Shown here one piece after another: positions 35,146-44,336 of a stretch of 64,000 nucleotides of DNA. Positions within the stretch are counted from its first letter, which is position 1; each line of letters starts with the position of its first letter. The DNA is from JBBIRG01 sp964410965. Its GTDB lineage: Bacteria; CLD3; SB21; JBBIRG01. A program made the position numbers and the translations under genes. The notes beneath the pieces are model-generated. The model was not told where the DNA came from and did no database searches. It worked only from the letters and a program-made list of their open reading frames with translations. The DNA lies in assembly GCA_964410965.1 (NCBI GenBank), contig CAYPIY010000002.1:372001-436000 (forward strand), given 5' to 3'.

Positions 35146-36429
35146 ATGGATTATCCTTGTCTTTTAGTCAGCGATCCGGAAGGAAATATTTTTGATCTAG
35201 AAGGAATTCAGGCTGCAGGACGTTCGGGAAAGGACGTTTTTCCCTTACAGGCCGGTCTGATTGAGATTCCTGGCGGATCCCAGATTTTTTTTCTTCCTGA
35301 CCGCAAAGCCGGCGGCTATTCTCCAAAAAATAAGGAATGGCTTACTTTTGATGACGCTTTCGCCGTAGCCGCCTACATTTCCCCTGGTTATATTCATACC
35401 GCTTTTCCGTTATTTGAAAAAAAACCGGATGCCCGTCAACTCCCTTTTTTTTCATATTCTGCGGTGGGTTTTAAAAAGGGGAAGTATTATGTACCGGCCA
35501 TCCGGATGGATAAAGACCCGAAACACCAGCCTGAATGCTTTGACAACCGGCTGATTGAAAAGCAAATAATCCGTAAATTGAAAAAGTATCCGGGCAACAG
35601 GCTGGTTGCTCATTTTGCGGAACATTGCGTCAGGCAATTCGGATGTCCCAATGCAAAAAATTACTTTTTGGGGCGGTGGGAAGCGCCTGTCGCCGTTTCA
35701 CCGGTCTGCAACGCGGACTGCATCGGATGCATATCCGAACAGAACGGAAAGAATACACCGGCGCCCCAATACAGGCTTGATTTCACCCCTACAGTCGCGG
35801 AAATCGTTGAAATGGCTGTTCCGCATTTGAATGAGGCCGATAAGCCGATCGTGAGTTTTGGTCAGGGCTGCGAAGGAGAACCTCTCCTGAAAGCCGAACT
35901 GATCCGGGAAGCAATCCGTTCAATCAGAAAACAAACTTCCAAAGGCGTCATTCACATGAATACCAACGGAAGCCTGCCTCAAAAAATCGGTGAATTATTT
36001 GAGGCCGGCCTTGACAGCATTCGAGTCAGCATAAACAGTGCCCGTGCCGATCATTATAAACGCTATTTCAGGCCCGCCCGATATTCATTTGATGATGTTG
36101 TTGAATCATTAATGATCGCCGGGAAAATGAAGAAATTTTCTTCCGTCAACTATTTTGTCTTTCCGGGTTATACAGACTCAGGAGAGGAGCATCAGGCGTT
36201 CTGCAGATTGCTGAAAAAAACCGGGATTCCTTATATTCAGTGGAGAAACCTGAATATCGATCCGGATTATTATGCTGAAACGATGAACCTTGATTTTTCA
36301 GAACCAGCTTTAGGCATGAAACAGTTTATCCGGACGATCCGGTCGGAATTTCCAGGTATATCTATGGGCTGTACAAACCCGTCGCGGGCCGATATGAAAC
36401 GAATTTTAAGAAAAGCCGGATATCCATGA
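35146..36429 (+). CDS. radical SAM protein of unknown specificity
   Basis: A 427-residue radical S-adenosylmethionine protein. The cluster motif C188-x3-C192-x2-C195 (VCNADCIGC) is intact and is followed by a TIM-barrel-like region (FGQGCEGEPLL, GVIHMNTNGSLPQ, DSIRVSINSA). An upstream segment has C161-x5-C167 (HCVRQFGCPNA) which might help bind another metal. The C-terminus (GCTNPSRADMKRI) contains one further cysteine. I recognise it as a widespread uncharacterised radical SAM family but know no product. It overlaps the next glycosyltransferase gene by 4 bases (ATGA), so it is translationally coupled to glycan genes. Confidence 0.82.
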   Translation: MDYPCLLVSDPEGNIFDLEGIQAAGRSGKDVFPLQAGLIEIPGGSQIFFLPDRKAGGYSPKNKEWLTFDDAFAVAAYISPGYIHTAFPLFEKKPDARQLPFFSYSAVGFKKGKYYVPAIRMDKDPKHQPECFDNRLIEKQIIRKLKKYPGNRLVAHFAEHCVRQFGCPNAKNYFLGRWEAPVAVSPVCNADCIGCISEQNGKNTPAPQYRLDFTPTVAEIVEMAVPHLNEADKPIVSFGQGCEGEPLLKAELIREAIRSIRKQTSKGVIHMNTNGSLPQKIGELFEAGLDSIRVSINSARADHYKRYFRPARYSFDDVVESLMIAGKMKKFSSVNYFVFPGYTDSGEEHQAFCRLLKKTGIPYIQWRNLNIDPDYYAETMNLDFSEPALGMKQFIRTIRSEFPGISMGCTNPSRADMKRILRKAGYP

Positions 36430-37436
36430 AGAAAAAAGCACGGTTATTGTTTATTTCTACCTGTCGTTCGCCCTTTGTGCAAACTGACATCAATATTTTG
36501 TCCGAATTTTTCAGTCTTACGGTACTGATTGGTTCAGGTTTATCTATGATTCTGAAAATCATGTTCCTTCTTCCTTTTTATCCTGTCATTTTCTGCTGGT
36601 TTGGTACAGTGTACAGCGCATGGGCTGTAATCGGCGCAAGAATATGGAGAAAAAAAATTTTCATTGTTCTGGGTGGGGTTGATGCCGTGAAAATACCGGA
36701 ACTCCAGTACGGCATCTGGATAAATCCATGGAAAGCGCGTTTGCTTTCCATAGCCTACCGAAATGCAACAGGATTGCTGGCTGTATCCCCGAAGTTCAAG
36801 GAACAGATCCGGAAACTGGCGAATTATTCCGCTGAGAATGTCTTCTTTTTGCCCACCGGTTATGATACTCTTTTCTGGTCTCCTTCGGGAGAAAAGGAAA
36901 AAACGGTTTTGACGGTAGCCCATTCGGGATTTAATGTATCCGTTGAGGATGCGATCCGGAGATTTAAAATCAAAGGACTTGACAGATTTTTTGAATCCGT
37001 TAAAGGATTACCAGAGATACATTTCATTCTAGTTGGTTTTTCAGAGCAGCTTCTTTCACAAATGCAGGTTGAAATTCCGGAAAATACTGAATTGATCGAT
37101 TTTTTGACTCAGGACAGGCTTCTGGAATATTACCGGAAAACGCAGGTTTATTGCCAACCTAGCCTATCGGAAGGTCTTCCAAATACTCTGTGCGAGGCCA
37201 TGTCGTGCGGATGCATACCGGTTGGTTCAGATGCAGGAGGTATTCCGGAAGCGATAGGCGAGACCGGAGAAGTCGTTCCTTTCGGAGATACTGAAAAACT
37301 TACCGCAGCGATACGGCGGGCAATTCAGGCGAATCCGGAGCGGGGAATGGCGGCTCGTAAGAGGATTGAAGATAAGTTTTCCATTGCAGAGCGTCAGAAA
37401 CGACTGTCAGAATGTATCGGCGGAGCCGTCCGGTGA
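36426..37436 (+). CDS. GT4-family glycosyltransferase
   Basis: A 336-residue GT-B glycosyltransferase. The N-terminal half has a hydrophobic surface stretch (MILKIMFLLPFYPVIFCWF) that may tether it to the membrane. The C-terminal half has the GT4 donor-binding signature: CQPSLSEGLPNTLCEAMSCGCIPVGSDAGGIPEAIG. Retaining transfer of a nucleotide-activated sugar to a growing glycan is expected, but the sugars cannot be told. It begins in the ATGA overlap with the radical SAM gene and ends in a GTGA overlap with the flippase gene. Confidence 0.88.
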   Translation: MKKKARLLFISTCRSPFVQTDINILSEFFSLTVLIGSGLSMILKIMFLLPFYPVIFCWFGTVYSAWAVIGARIWRKKIFIVLGGVDAVKIPELQYGIWINPWKARLLSIAYRNATGLLAVSPKFKEQIRKLANYSAENVFFLPTGYDTLFWSPSGEKEKTVLTVAHSGFNVSVEDAIRRFKIKGLDRFFESVKGLPEIHFILVGFSEQLLSQMQVEIPENTELIDFLTQDRLLEYYRKTQVYCQPSLSEGLPNTLCEAMSCGCIPVGSDAGGIPEAIGETGEVVPFGDTEKLTAAIRRAIQANPERGMAARKRIEDKFSIAERQKRLSECIGGAVR

Positions 37437-38833
37437 AAATTCTGACGCAAAATATCCTTTCACTTTTTATCGGAGATGTGATTTACAGGATTCTGGCTTT
37501 TTTATCGCTTGTCTTTCTTGCCCGTGTACTGGATCAGAACGGTTTCGGGATCATCAATTTTTGCCTGGCGGTTTTATCCTATGCCATGATAGCGTCTAAC
37601 AACGGATTGACAGTTATCGGCACGCGGATCGTGTCGGGGAAATCCGGAGAAATCTGGAATTCGGTCAGCGCCATTATCTTTATTCGCATTCTTCATGCCG
37701 CCTTAGCCTGGCTGGCATTTACAGCGGTTTTTTTTATTATTTTCGGTTTTTCTGAAATGTTTCTCATCCTGACCGCATATCTTATCTATCTAATCCCGTC
37801 GGTCTTTCTCATCGAATGGTTTTTTCAGGGCCGTGAACAGATGCTTGCTATTTCTGCCGGGAGAATACTGGGTATTGCGGTATATCTTGGATTTATTTAT
37901 ATGTTTGTAGCGTCAAGGGAGCAGATACTTTATACGCCAGCCGGCTATGTGCTGGGGGCCGGAGTGAATGCGCTTTTTCTGACCGTTTTATACCTTATAT
38001 CCGGACAGCGGTTTCGTTTTCGCTTCAGCTTCAGGCAGATTAAAACGCTTTGGTTTCAGTCTGTGCCGATATCTCTATCATCATCGCTCACCCAATTTTC
38101 GCTTCAGCTTCCGCCAGTCCTGCTCGCCGTCTTATCCTCTTTTGAATCGGTAGGAATCTACAGCGTTGCGTTCAGGCTGATATCGATTGTACTGGTATTT
38201 GACCGTCTTTTGAGTTTTCTTTTTTTTCCGGCCGTGTGCCGGTGGATTCAGTGTCGGGCGGATCTGAAAGAATATCTGAAACGCAGTGTTCGCATTATCA
38301 TTGCTTTTTCTTTTCTTTTCGCGACAGCCATTCTGGCGTTCGCCGGAATGATTGTTGAGCTTACATTCGGAAACGCATACCGGGATTCCGTGCTCGTGTT
38401 CGAAATATTGACCGGGTACGCATGCCTGACATTCATCAACTCCATACTGTCCTATTCCCTGATTGCGTTGAAAAAAGAAAATGCATATCTGCGGTCGCTG
38501 ATATGGGGAACAGCCGGTTTTATCATCTGTCTTGTATCTTTGTCTTCCTGGATGGAAGAAGCCGCCCCGGCGATCGGGCTTGTCCTGTTCGATTATATCT
38601 GTCTGCTGATCATGAACCGGCATCTGAAAACCTGGATCGGGATGAACACGTCGCTTGTCATCACTGTTTTGTTCGGCCTGACTTTTCTGGTAATCCGGCC
38701 TCTTCTGGCATTTTTTGATTTTTCTGTTTATCTTAACTTTGTTATAGCATTTATAGCCTTAATTCCATTTATTAAGATTTTGACAGGCTTCCGGATTTCT
38801 GACTTTATGTATTTAAAGAAAATTACCATATGA
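37433..38833 (+). CDS. Wzx-type polysaccharide flippase (MOP superfamily)
   Basis: Inner-membrane lipid-linked oligosaccharide flippase with about 12 to 14 helices over 466 residues. The start VKILTQNILSLFIGDVIYRILAFLSLVFLARVLDQNGFG is typical of the family. I prefer the GTG at 37433, which gives a 4-base GTGA overlap with the preceding gene; an upstream ATG at 37412 would add 7 residues. The role is to move completed lipid-linked units to the periplasmic face. It overlaps the deacetylase gene by 4 bases (ATGA). Confidence 0.88.
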   Translation: MKILTQNILSLFIGDVIYRILAFLSLVFLARVLDQNGFGIINFCLAVLSYAMIASNNGLTVIGTRIVSGKSGEIWNSVSAIIFIRILHAALAWLAFTAVFFIIFGFSEMFLILTAYLIYLIPSVFLIEWFFQGREQMLAISAGRILGIAVYLGFIYMFVASREQILYTPAGYVLGAGVNALFLTVLYLISGQRFRFRFSFRQIKTLWFQSVPISLSSSLTQFSLQLPPVLLAVLSSFESVGIYSVAFRLISIVLVFDRLLSFLFFPAVCRWIQCRADLKEYLKRSVRIIIAFSFLFATAILAFAGMIVELTFGNAYRDSVLVFEILTGYACLTFINSILSYSLIALKKENAYLRSLIWGTAGFIICLVSLSSWMEEAAPAIGLVLFDYICLLIMNRHLKTWIGMNTSLVITVLFGLTFLVIRPLLAFFDFSVYLNFVIAFIALIPFIKILTGFRISDFMYLKKITI

Positions 38834-40401
38834 AATGCCGGGTGGGTATAGACAATGAATCCCCGGAGTGGAAACTGGTTTTGCAGCAGATCGGGGTAAG
38901 CTGGAGTGCACTGAACCTGTATGAAACCATTCCGGCCGGTCGTTTTCCCGTGGTGATTATTACAAAGAGGTTTCTTGGGGATTCAGAAAAAAAAACCGTC
39001 GGGATTTTTATGAGTCAAGGGGGGGCGGTTCTCACAAACGCTGTTGCTGCGGAAAATATTTTAGGAGAAAAAAAGGTCCGTACCCGCATCCGATACCTGA
39101 TGCCTGATGATCGGCTGAATACCGATGCAATTGCCGATTTGGGCGGTTATTATACAACAACCGTACAGTCAAACAGTGGGATGAATCAATCAGGTTGTCA
39201 CTGCATAAAAATTGCAAACCACCTTAACGGAAAAATTATTGTTCTGCCTGACAATATAATAGGAAAAGTCCTGACATGGAATTATGCGCATCGCTATTTT
39301 TACAGGGAAAACGGTCCGCGTTATCCGATGGAAATTGTATCCGGAGCCAGCAAGGGAGTTATACGCAGATTGGTTCAGAACGCACTGATGCATTTGTTTC
39401 ATTCCATAGGGCTGCCTTTCGTGACGCTGTCGCCTTCACCTTTCGGTAAAAACCCACTGTTCCTTTTCAGGATCGATACGGACTATTCTTCACAGAATCA
39501 GCTGAAGACGTTCCATGAAGCGCTGGAAGATTTCGGATTCATGGCCACGTGGTTTATCGAGACTAAAACACAGGCCGGCAATATCCGGCAATATAAGGAT
39601 TTTGCGGGACATGAACTGGCCTATCATTGTTATCGCCACAGGACGTTCAGGAGCAGCTCAAAAAACGAAGCCGATTTCCGGAAAGGACTTCACCTTCTGG
39701 AGGAGCACGGGATTAAACCATCGGGATATGCGGCCCCGCAGGGAATCTGGACACCGGCACTTGCGGAAACGATTGAAAGGTTCGGCTTTGAGTATTCTTC
39801 CGAATTCAGTCTCGGATATGACGATCTTCCTTTCAGGCCATATTTGAACGGGAACTTAACCGGAACCATGCAGATACCGGTTCACCCCGTAAGCACAGGC
39901 CGTCTTTTGCAAGCGAGGTTAACGGAAAAAGAAATGATCCGGTATTATTACAGTCAGGTTGACCGGCAGTTGTCAATTGGCGAACCTCTTGTTTTGTACG
40001 ATCATCCGGCCCATGGACAGCATGAGGTTTTCAGAAAGGTATTTGAAAAGATCCGGTCTCATTCCTTTGCCAATATGAGGATGCTGGATTACGCCCGATG
40101 GTGGAAAAAGAGAAACTCTGCGGTGTGGTCTGTTTCTTATGAAAGTAAAAATATTGAAGTCGAAACGGAAAATCAAAATGATACTTTATCCCTTAATATT
40201 CAGTTTCCGAATTCAGAGAGGTACGAGATTCAGCTGTCCTCGGGACTGTTCGGGGCATATCACCTGATTCCATACAGGAAAACATTGATCATTCCTGAAA
40301 TTTCATTTCCATCCCATCAGGATCTGAAAAAAACACGGAAAACCGATGTCCGGTTATTATATCACACGTTTCTCTTTCATTACCGCAGGATGAAGCAATG
40401 A
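38830..40401 (+). CDS. NodB-like polysaccharide deacetylase with N-terminal extension
   Basis: A 523-residue protein. The first 200 residues are an extension of unknown fold. The NodB deacetylase core runs from about residue 205 to 430. It has RIDTD (D216/D218) as motif 1 and HCYRH (H266, H270) as the metal-binding motif 2; APQGIWTP and LYDHPAHG are later motifs. No signal peptide is visible, so it may act on cytoplasmic-side lipid-linked sugars or be exported by an unrecognised route. The substrate is probably an N-acetylated sugar of the same glycan, consistent with the UDP-GlcNAc epimerase in the operon. Confidence 0.8.
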   Translation: MKCRVGIDNESPEWKLVLQQIGVSWSALNLYETIPAGRFPVVIITKRFLGDSEKKTVGIFMSQGGAVLTNAVAAENILGEKKVRTRIRYLMPDDRLNTDAIADLGGYYTTTVQSNSGMNQSGCHCIKIANHLNGKIIVLPDNIIGKVLTWNYAHRYFYRENGPRYPMEIVSGASKGVIRRLVQNALMHLFHSIGLPFVTLSPSPFGKNPLFLFRIDTDYSSQNQLKTFHEALEDFGFMATWFIETKTQAGNIRQYKDFAGHELAYHCYRHRTFRSSSKNEADFRKGLHLLEEHGIKPSGYAAPQGIWTPALAETIERFGFEYSSEFSLGYDDLPFRPYLNGNLTGTMQIPVHPVSTGRLLQARLTEKEMIRYYYSQVDRQLSIGEPLVLYDHPAHGQHEVFRKVFEKIRSHSFANMRMLDYARWWKKRNSAVWSVSYESKNIEVETENQNDTLSLNIQFPNSERYEIQLSSGLFGAYHLIPYRKTLIIPEISFPSHQDLKKTRKTDVRLLYHTFLFHYRRMKQ

Positions 40402-41456
40402 AAATTGCATTGGCAAGTTACCAGTCCCTGATGCTGATCCGCGGCGGACCGCATGTGGTGATCACACAGCTGAAAAAGCATATTGCACAGCTGGGTATTG
40501 ACGTTGCCTATTATGACATGTGGAAAAACGCCGAGGAGCTTCTTGAATATGATCTCGTGCATCTTTTCGGATGCAACATGGAAATATATTCTCTGGCCAG
40601 GAACCTTAAGGAACGCGGCCTGAAATATGCAGTAAATCCGATTTTCTTTACCCGGCGGTCTTCAGGGTCAATCCGCCTGACTTGTTCTCTGCAGAAAGCG
40701 ATTAATCGTTTGTATTCGGGTATTTACACCGATTACGGTCTGGTCGCGACCCTTTGCCGGAACGCCGAGCTTGTTTTACCGAACACGAGCGAAGAAGGGT
40801 GCCTGATTCACCGGGGAATGAAAATACCGGAAGAAAAGATCAGGGTCATTCACAACGGGGTATCGGAAGATTTCATGAACGGGGATCCGTCGTTGTTTAT
40901 AAACCGGTATGGAATGAAGGATTTCATTCTGAATGTCGGGCACATCGGCCCTCCTCGGAAAAACACTCTCGCGCTTGTTAAAGCCCTTTCCGCAATTGAT
41001 CACCCCGCTGTGATCATCGGCCGGATAACCCCCGATGTGGAATCGGAGGCGATACTCAACGAATCCAAAAAGAACAGGAATCTTCTGATCATTGACGGAA
41101 TCGACCATTTGTCTCCTATGCTCGCTTCGGCGTACGCCGCATGTGACGTATTTGCCTTTCCGTCACTATATGAAACCCCTGGCCTGGCAGCCCTTGAGGC
41201 CGGTCTGGCAGGAGCGAAAGTTGTAATCACTCCTTATGGCGGTACAAAGGATTATTTTGCAGGATACGCTGAATACGTCGATCCGTACTCAGTAGAGGAT
41301 ATCCGGCGCGGAATAACGAACGCACTGAATCGGCCCAAAAGCAGTGAATTGCGTGAGCATATCCGGAAGCATTTCATCTGGCCGGTCATCGCAAGCCAGA
41401 CTGCGGATATGTACAAAGAAGTGCTGATGAAACATCAAACCGGTAATTCCGCATGA
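40398..41456 (+). CDS. GT4-family glycosyltransferase
   Basis: A 352-residue GT-B enzyme with a Rossmann N-terminus (MKIALASYQSLMLIRGGPHVV) and GT4 C-terminal domain: HNGVSEDFMNGD, ILNVGHIGPPRKN, and the donor-site acid motif FPSLYETPGLAALEAGLAGAKV. It lies in 4-base ATGA overlaps with both the deacetylase and epimerase genes. It probably adds one sugar of the operon's glycan; the donor and acceptor are unknown. Confidence 0.87.
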   Translation: MKIALASYQSLMLIRGGPHVVITQLKKHIAQLGIDVAYYDMWKNAEELLEYDLVHLFGCNMEIYSLARNLKERGLKYAVNPIFFTRRSSGSIRLTCSLQKAINRLYSGIYTDYGLVATLCRNAELVLPNTSEEGCLIHRGMKIPEEKIRVIHNGVSEDFMNGDPSLFINRYGMKDFILNVGHIGPPRKNTLALVKALSAIDHPAVIIGRITPDVESEAILNESKKNRNLLIIDGIDHLSPMLASAYAACDVFAFPSLYETPGLAALEAGLAGAKVVITPYGGTKDYFAGYAEYVDPYSVEDIRRGITNALNRPKSSELREHIRKHFIWPVIASQTADMYKEVLMKHQTGNSA

Positions 41457-42580
41457 AGAAGATCCTTTTCATTTTCGGAACACGTCCCGAAGCCATCAAA
41501 ATGGCTCCGGTTATCAGGGCATTTCGGGACTGTCCAGATAAATTTCATGTCAAGGTTTGCAATACCGCGCAACACCGTGAAATGACCGATCAGGTTCTCC
41601 GGTTCTTCTCCATCCGGCCTGATTTTGACCTGAAACTTATGAAAAGCAACCAGACCCTATTTGACTTGACGGGCCGGCTGATCATGAAAACCGAAAAGGT
41701 GCTGAAGGAATTCAGGCCGGATCTCGTTTTTGTCCAGGGTGATACGACTACGGCATTCGCAGGCGCTCTGGCGGCCTTCTATTCAAAGATAAAAGTTGCT
41801 CATATTGAGGCGGGTCTCAGGAGTTATGAACGCTTTTCCCCTTTTCCAGAGGAAATGAACAGGTTACTGACGGGTAAGCTTGCTGATTATCATTTCGCGC
41901 CCACGCCTCTGGCAGCTAAAAACCTTGCCGGAGAAGGAATAAAAAATAACGTATGGATAACCGGCAATACAGTCATTGACGCGCTATTTATGGGGTTGAG
42001 CAAGATTCAGTCCCAAAATAAAGCAATATACAGCCGTTTTTTCCGTTTTCTGGATCCTGAAAAGAAAATCATCCTGGTGACAGGGCATCGCAGGGAAAGT
42101 TTCGGGAAACCTTTCGAGTCTGTATGCCATGCGCTGAAAAAAATCGCCCAGAAACACAGAGACGTCCAGATAGTATATCCGGTTCACCTGAACCCGAATG
42201 TGCGTAAACCCGTATACAGAATTCTGAATAAAATCCAGGGAATTCATCTCATTCCGCCCGTCGAATATCCGCACCTGATCTGGCTGATGAAGAAATCCTA
42301 TCTCATATTAACCGATTCCGGAGGGATTCAGGAAGAAGCGCCTTCTCTTGGAAAGCCGGTGCTTGTCATGAGGGATGTGACCGAACGAACGGAAGGAATC
42401 AAAGCCGGTACGGCGATTCTAACCGGAACCGACGAGAAAAGTGTTTACCGGCAAGCGGACGAGTTGATCACCAGGCAGGAAAAATATGAGAAAATGTCCA
42501 AAGCCGTGAATCCCTACGGTGACGGAAAAGCCAGCCGGAGAATTCTGTCTGTGATCAGCAAACTGAGAGAAAAAGAGTAA
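41453..42580 (+). CDS. wecB: UDP-N-acetylglucosamine 2-epimerase (non-hydrolysing)
   Basis: Interconverts UDP-GlcNAc and UDP-ManNAc to supply a precursor for surface glycans. The 375 residues show the family N-terminus LFIFGTRPEAIKMAPVI, VCNTAQHREM, VQGDTTTAFAGALAAFY, VAHIEAGLRSYERFSPFPEE, HRRESFG and LTDSGGIQEEAPSLGKPVLVMRDVTERTEG. All regions typical of WecB/MnaA are present. It is the last gene of the glycan operon and ends 14 bases before the convergent AAA gene with no room for a terminator. Confidence 0.94.
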   Translation: MKKILFIFGTRPEAIKMAPVIRAFRDCPDKFHVKVCNTAQHREMTDQVLRFFSIRPDFDLKLMKSNQTLFDLTGRLIMKTEKVLKEFRPDLVFVQGDTTTAFAGALAAFYSKIKVAHIEAGLRSYERFSPFPEEMNRLLTGKLADYHFAPTPLAAKNLAGEGIKNNVWITGNTVIDALFMGLSKIQSQNKAIYSRFFRFLDPEKKIILVTGHRRESFGKPFESVCHALKKIAQKHRDVQIVYPVHLNPNVRKPVYRILNKIQGIHLIPPVEYPHLIWLMKKSYLILTDSGGIQEEAPSLGKPVLVMRDVTERTEGIKAGTAILTGTDEKSVYRQADELITRQEKYEKMSKAVNPYGDGKASRRILSVISKLREKE

Positions 42581-42594
42581 TAACGCGTCTTAAA

Positions 42595-44328
42595 TCACCG
42601 GATTTTTCTGATCAGCTCATCAAACTGACCCCGGATTTCACTGCGGCTCATCTCACGGTATTTCGCAGGTAACAGCTCACGGCTCGTGCTTTCAATCACC
42701 GCTGATAGGGTCTGCAATTCTATGTTTTCCGGGTCGTTGGTCGGAATAAAATCCCCGAATACTTTCCTTATGTCATCGCGGGTAACCTTTTCAACGCCGT
42801 TGAGGGCCTGTTCCATGCGAACCCTCGTAATCAGCGATTCTATGTCGGCGCCAGAAATCGGATGGGAAATATCAAATACATCCGCAAGTCGGATATCCTC
42901 TTCCAGCGTAACCTTAAATTTTTTCAGCATTGTTTTGAACAGCGATTCCCTTTCCTCCGGGGTGTCCGGATAAAACACTCCAATATGCTCTTCCGCTCGG
43001 CCCTGGCGTTTCATATCGATCGGAAGAAGATCAGGACGGCATGTGATCAGGAACCAGATGACTTTACCGCGGTAATAGGTGTCGCCCATGAAGCTGACCA
43101 GCTGTGCGAAAACCCGGTTGCTGGTCCCGCTGTCGCCTTGTTCGTTACGGTCACCGAGAAACGCGTCCGCCTCGTCGATGATCACTCCGATCGGCCACAT
43201 GGCTTTCAGCAGGTTGAGAATTTTTTCAAGGTTTGCTTCGGTGACGCCGACCCACTGTTCCCTGAAATTCAGGAATTTCACGCAGGGGATTCCGATTTCA
43301 CCGACAAATGAAAGGACAAGAAAAGTCTTTCCGGTTCCAACCGGTCCTGAGAATAAATATCCCATCGGCACAGTGTCATATTTACCGGCCTTGATAGCCT
43401 GCGCCAGCTTCCGGAGCTTGAATTTGATCGGGTCATATCCCGCAACCGCATCCAGGTTTTGCTTGGGTTCTATGATTTCCAGGAGGCCGAAACATTCTTC
43501 CTCGATAAATTCCTTTTTCATCGCGACAAGATAGATGAAATCGATAATGGCCTGGTTTTCCCTAGCGTGGGCCAGGAGTTTATGAAGTTGTCTCCGGTTC
43601 AGGCCTGCCATGGTATGGGCGATCTGTTCAGGCGTCACCCAGGCGTACTTGTCAAATGTATTTGTAATTTTCTGGTTTTTTTCGGTCTGGATATAATAAC
43701 GGATGAAATCCAGCCGCTCCTGTTCATTCGGATAGTCTATCTCGATTTTTTCTGTTGTGGTATTGCGGACAATCCGGTCATTCAGATCGCTGAGATTATC
43801 GGTGATCAGGCAAACGGTAACGGCATTGGAAAAATAATTCGGATCATTTGCCCATTTTTTGAGCATGACCAGGCATTTGCGGTCTTCCAGAGACATGGCC
43901 GAAGTCAGGGTCATCGGAACGACCATCTCGGCATGATCCATAATGATCGCCACCGATTTTTTCTTTTCAATGCTCAGGCGAATGAAAATTTCCATCGCTT
44001 TAAGCGCGAAACTCGGCTGGCGTATCATATCCTGTTGTGTCAGCTGCATGGTCTTGAAAAATTCAGCCTGCATCACCGGATTTAAAAAATAAATACCCTT
44101 GGAAATATCGTAAAAAATGACTGCGGATCGGTCCGCGAACACTGTCTTGGCGAGATATTCCCCCAAGGACAGGTATTCCGCTGTATTTTGCTTTAAAGGA
44201 TCGGCGTAAGCTACAAGATCACGGACGTTATTGTAAAGAATGAATTGTGACACGGTCCGGGAGCGGATTTTTTTTGTAAGGTCCTGCGCCCATTCGGGTA
44301 TTTTTGATTGCAAATCGGATGTGGACAT
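42595..44328 (-). CDS. two-domain AAA ATPase (Ycf46-like), first ATPase domain degenerate
   Basis: A 577-residue cytoplasmic AAA protein. The C-terminal AAA domain is intact: Walker A GPVGTGKT at 328-335, Walker B GVIIDEADAFLG at 381-392 and candidate arginine finger region DMKRQGRAEEH. The N-terminal half (about 20-200) resembles an AAA module but lacks Walker A (SQFILYNNVRDLV) while keeping a Walker B-like VAIIMDHAE; the second helical domain has AGLNRRQLHKLL. This layout matches Ycf46-like ATPases of unknown function. The ATG's ribosome site (AGGAAA) overlaps the TAG stop of the kinase/sigma-54 gene 8 bases upstream, so the two are translationally coupled. Confidence 0.82.
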   Translation of the reverse strand: MSTSDLQSKIPEWAQDLTKKIRSRTVSQFILYNNVRDLVAYADPLKQNTAEYLSLGEYLAKTVFADRSAVIFYDISKGIYFLNPVMQAEFFKTMQLTQQDMIRQPSFALKAMEIFIRLSIEKKKSVAIIMDHAEMVVPMTLTSAMSLEDRKCLVMLKKWANDPNYFSNAVTVCLITDNLSDLNDRIVRNTTTEKIEIDYPNEQERLDFIRYYIQTEKNQKITNTFDKYAWVTPEQIAHTMAGLNRRQLHKLLAHARENQAIIDFIYLVAMKKEFIEEECFGLLEIIEPKQNLDAVAGYDPIKFKLRKLAQAIKAGKYDTVPMGYLFSGPVGTGKTFLVLSFVGEIGIPCVKFLNFREQWVGVTEANLEKILNLLKAMWPIGVIIDEADAFLGDRNEQGDSGTSNRVFAQLVSFMGDTYYRGKVIWFLITCRPDLLPIDMKRQGRAEEHIGVFYPDTPEERESLFKTMLKKFKVTLEEDIRLADVFDISHPISGADIESLITRVRMEQALNGVEKVTRDDIRKVFGDFIPTNDPENIELQTLSAVIESTSRELLPAKYREMSRSEIRGQFDELIRKIR

Positions 44329-44336
44329 AACTTTTC

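Noticed and set aside
38132..38623. Long minus-strand open frame inside the flippase gene
   Set aside because: It is antisense to a clear membrane protein, has no ribosome site and its composition (Q, R, H, P-rich) is that of a shadow frame.
43459..44085. 208-codon plus-strand open frame across the AAA gene
   Set aside because: It is antisense to the well-supported AAA ATPase and shows no domain or ribosome site.
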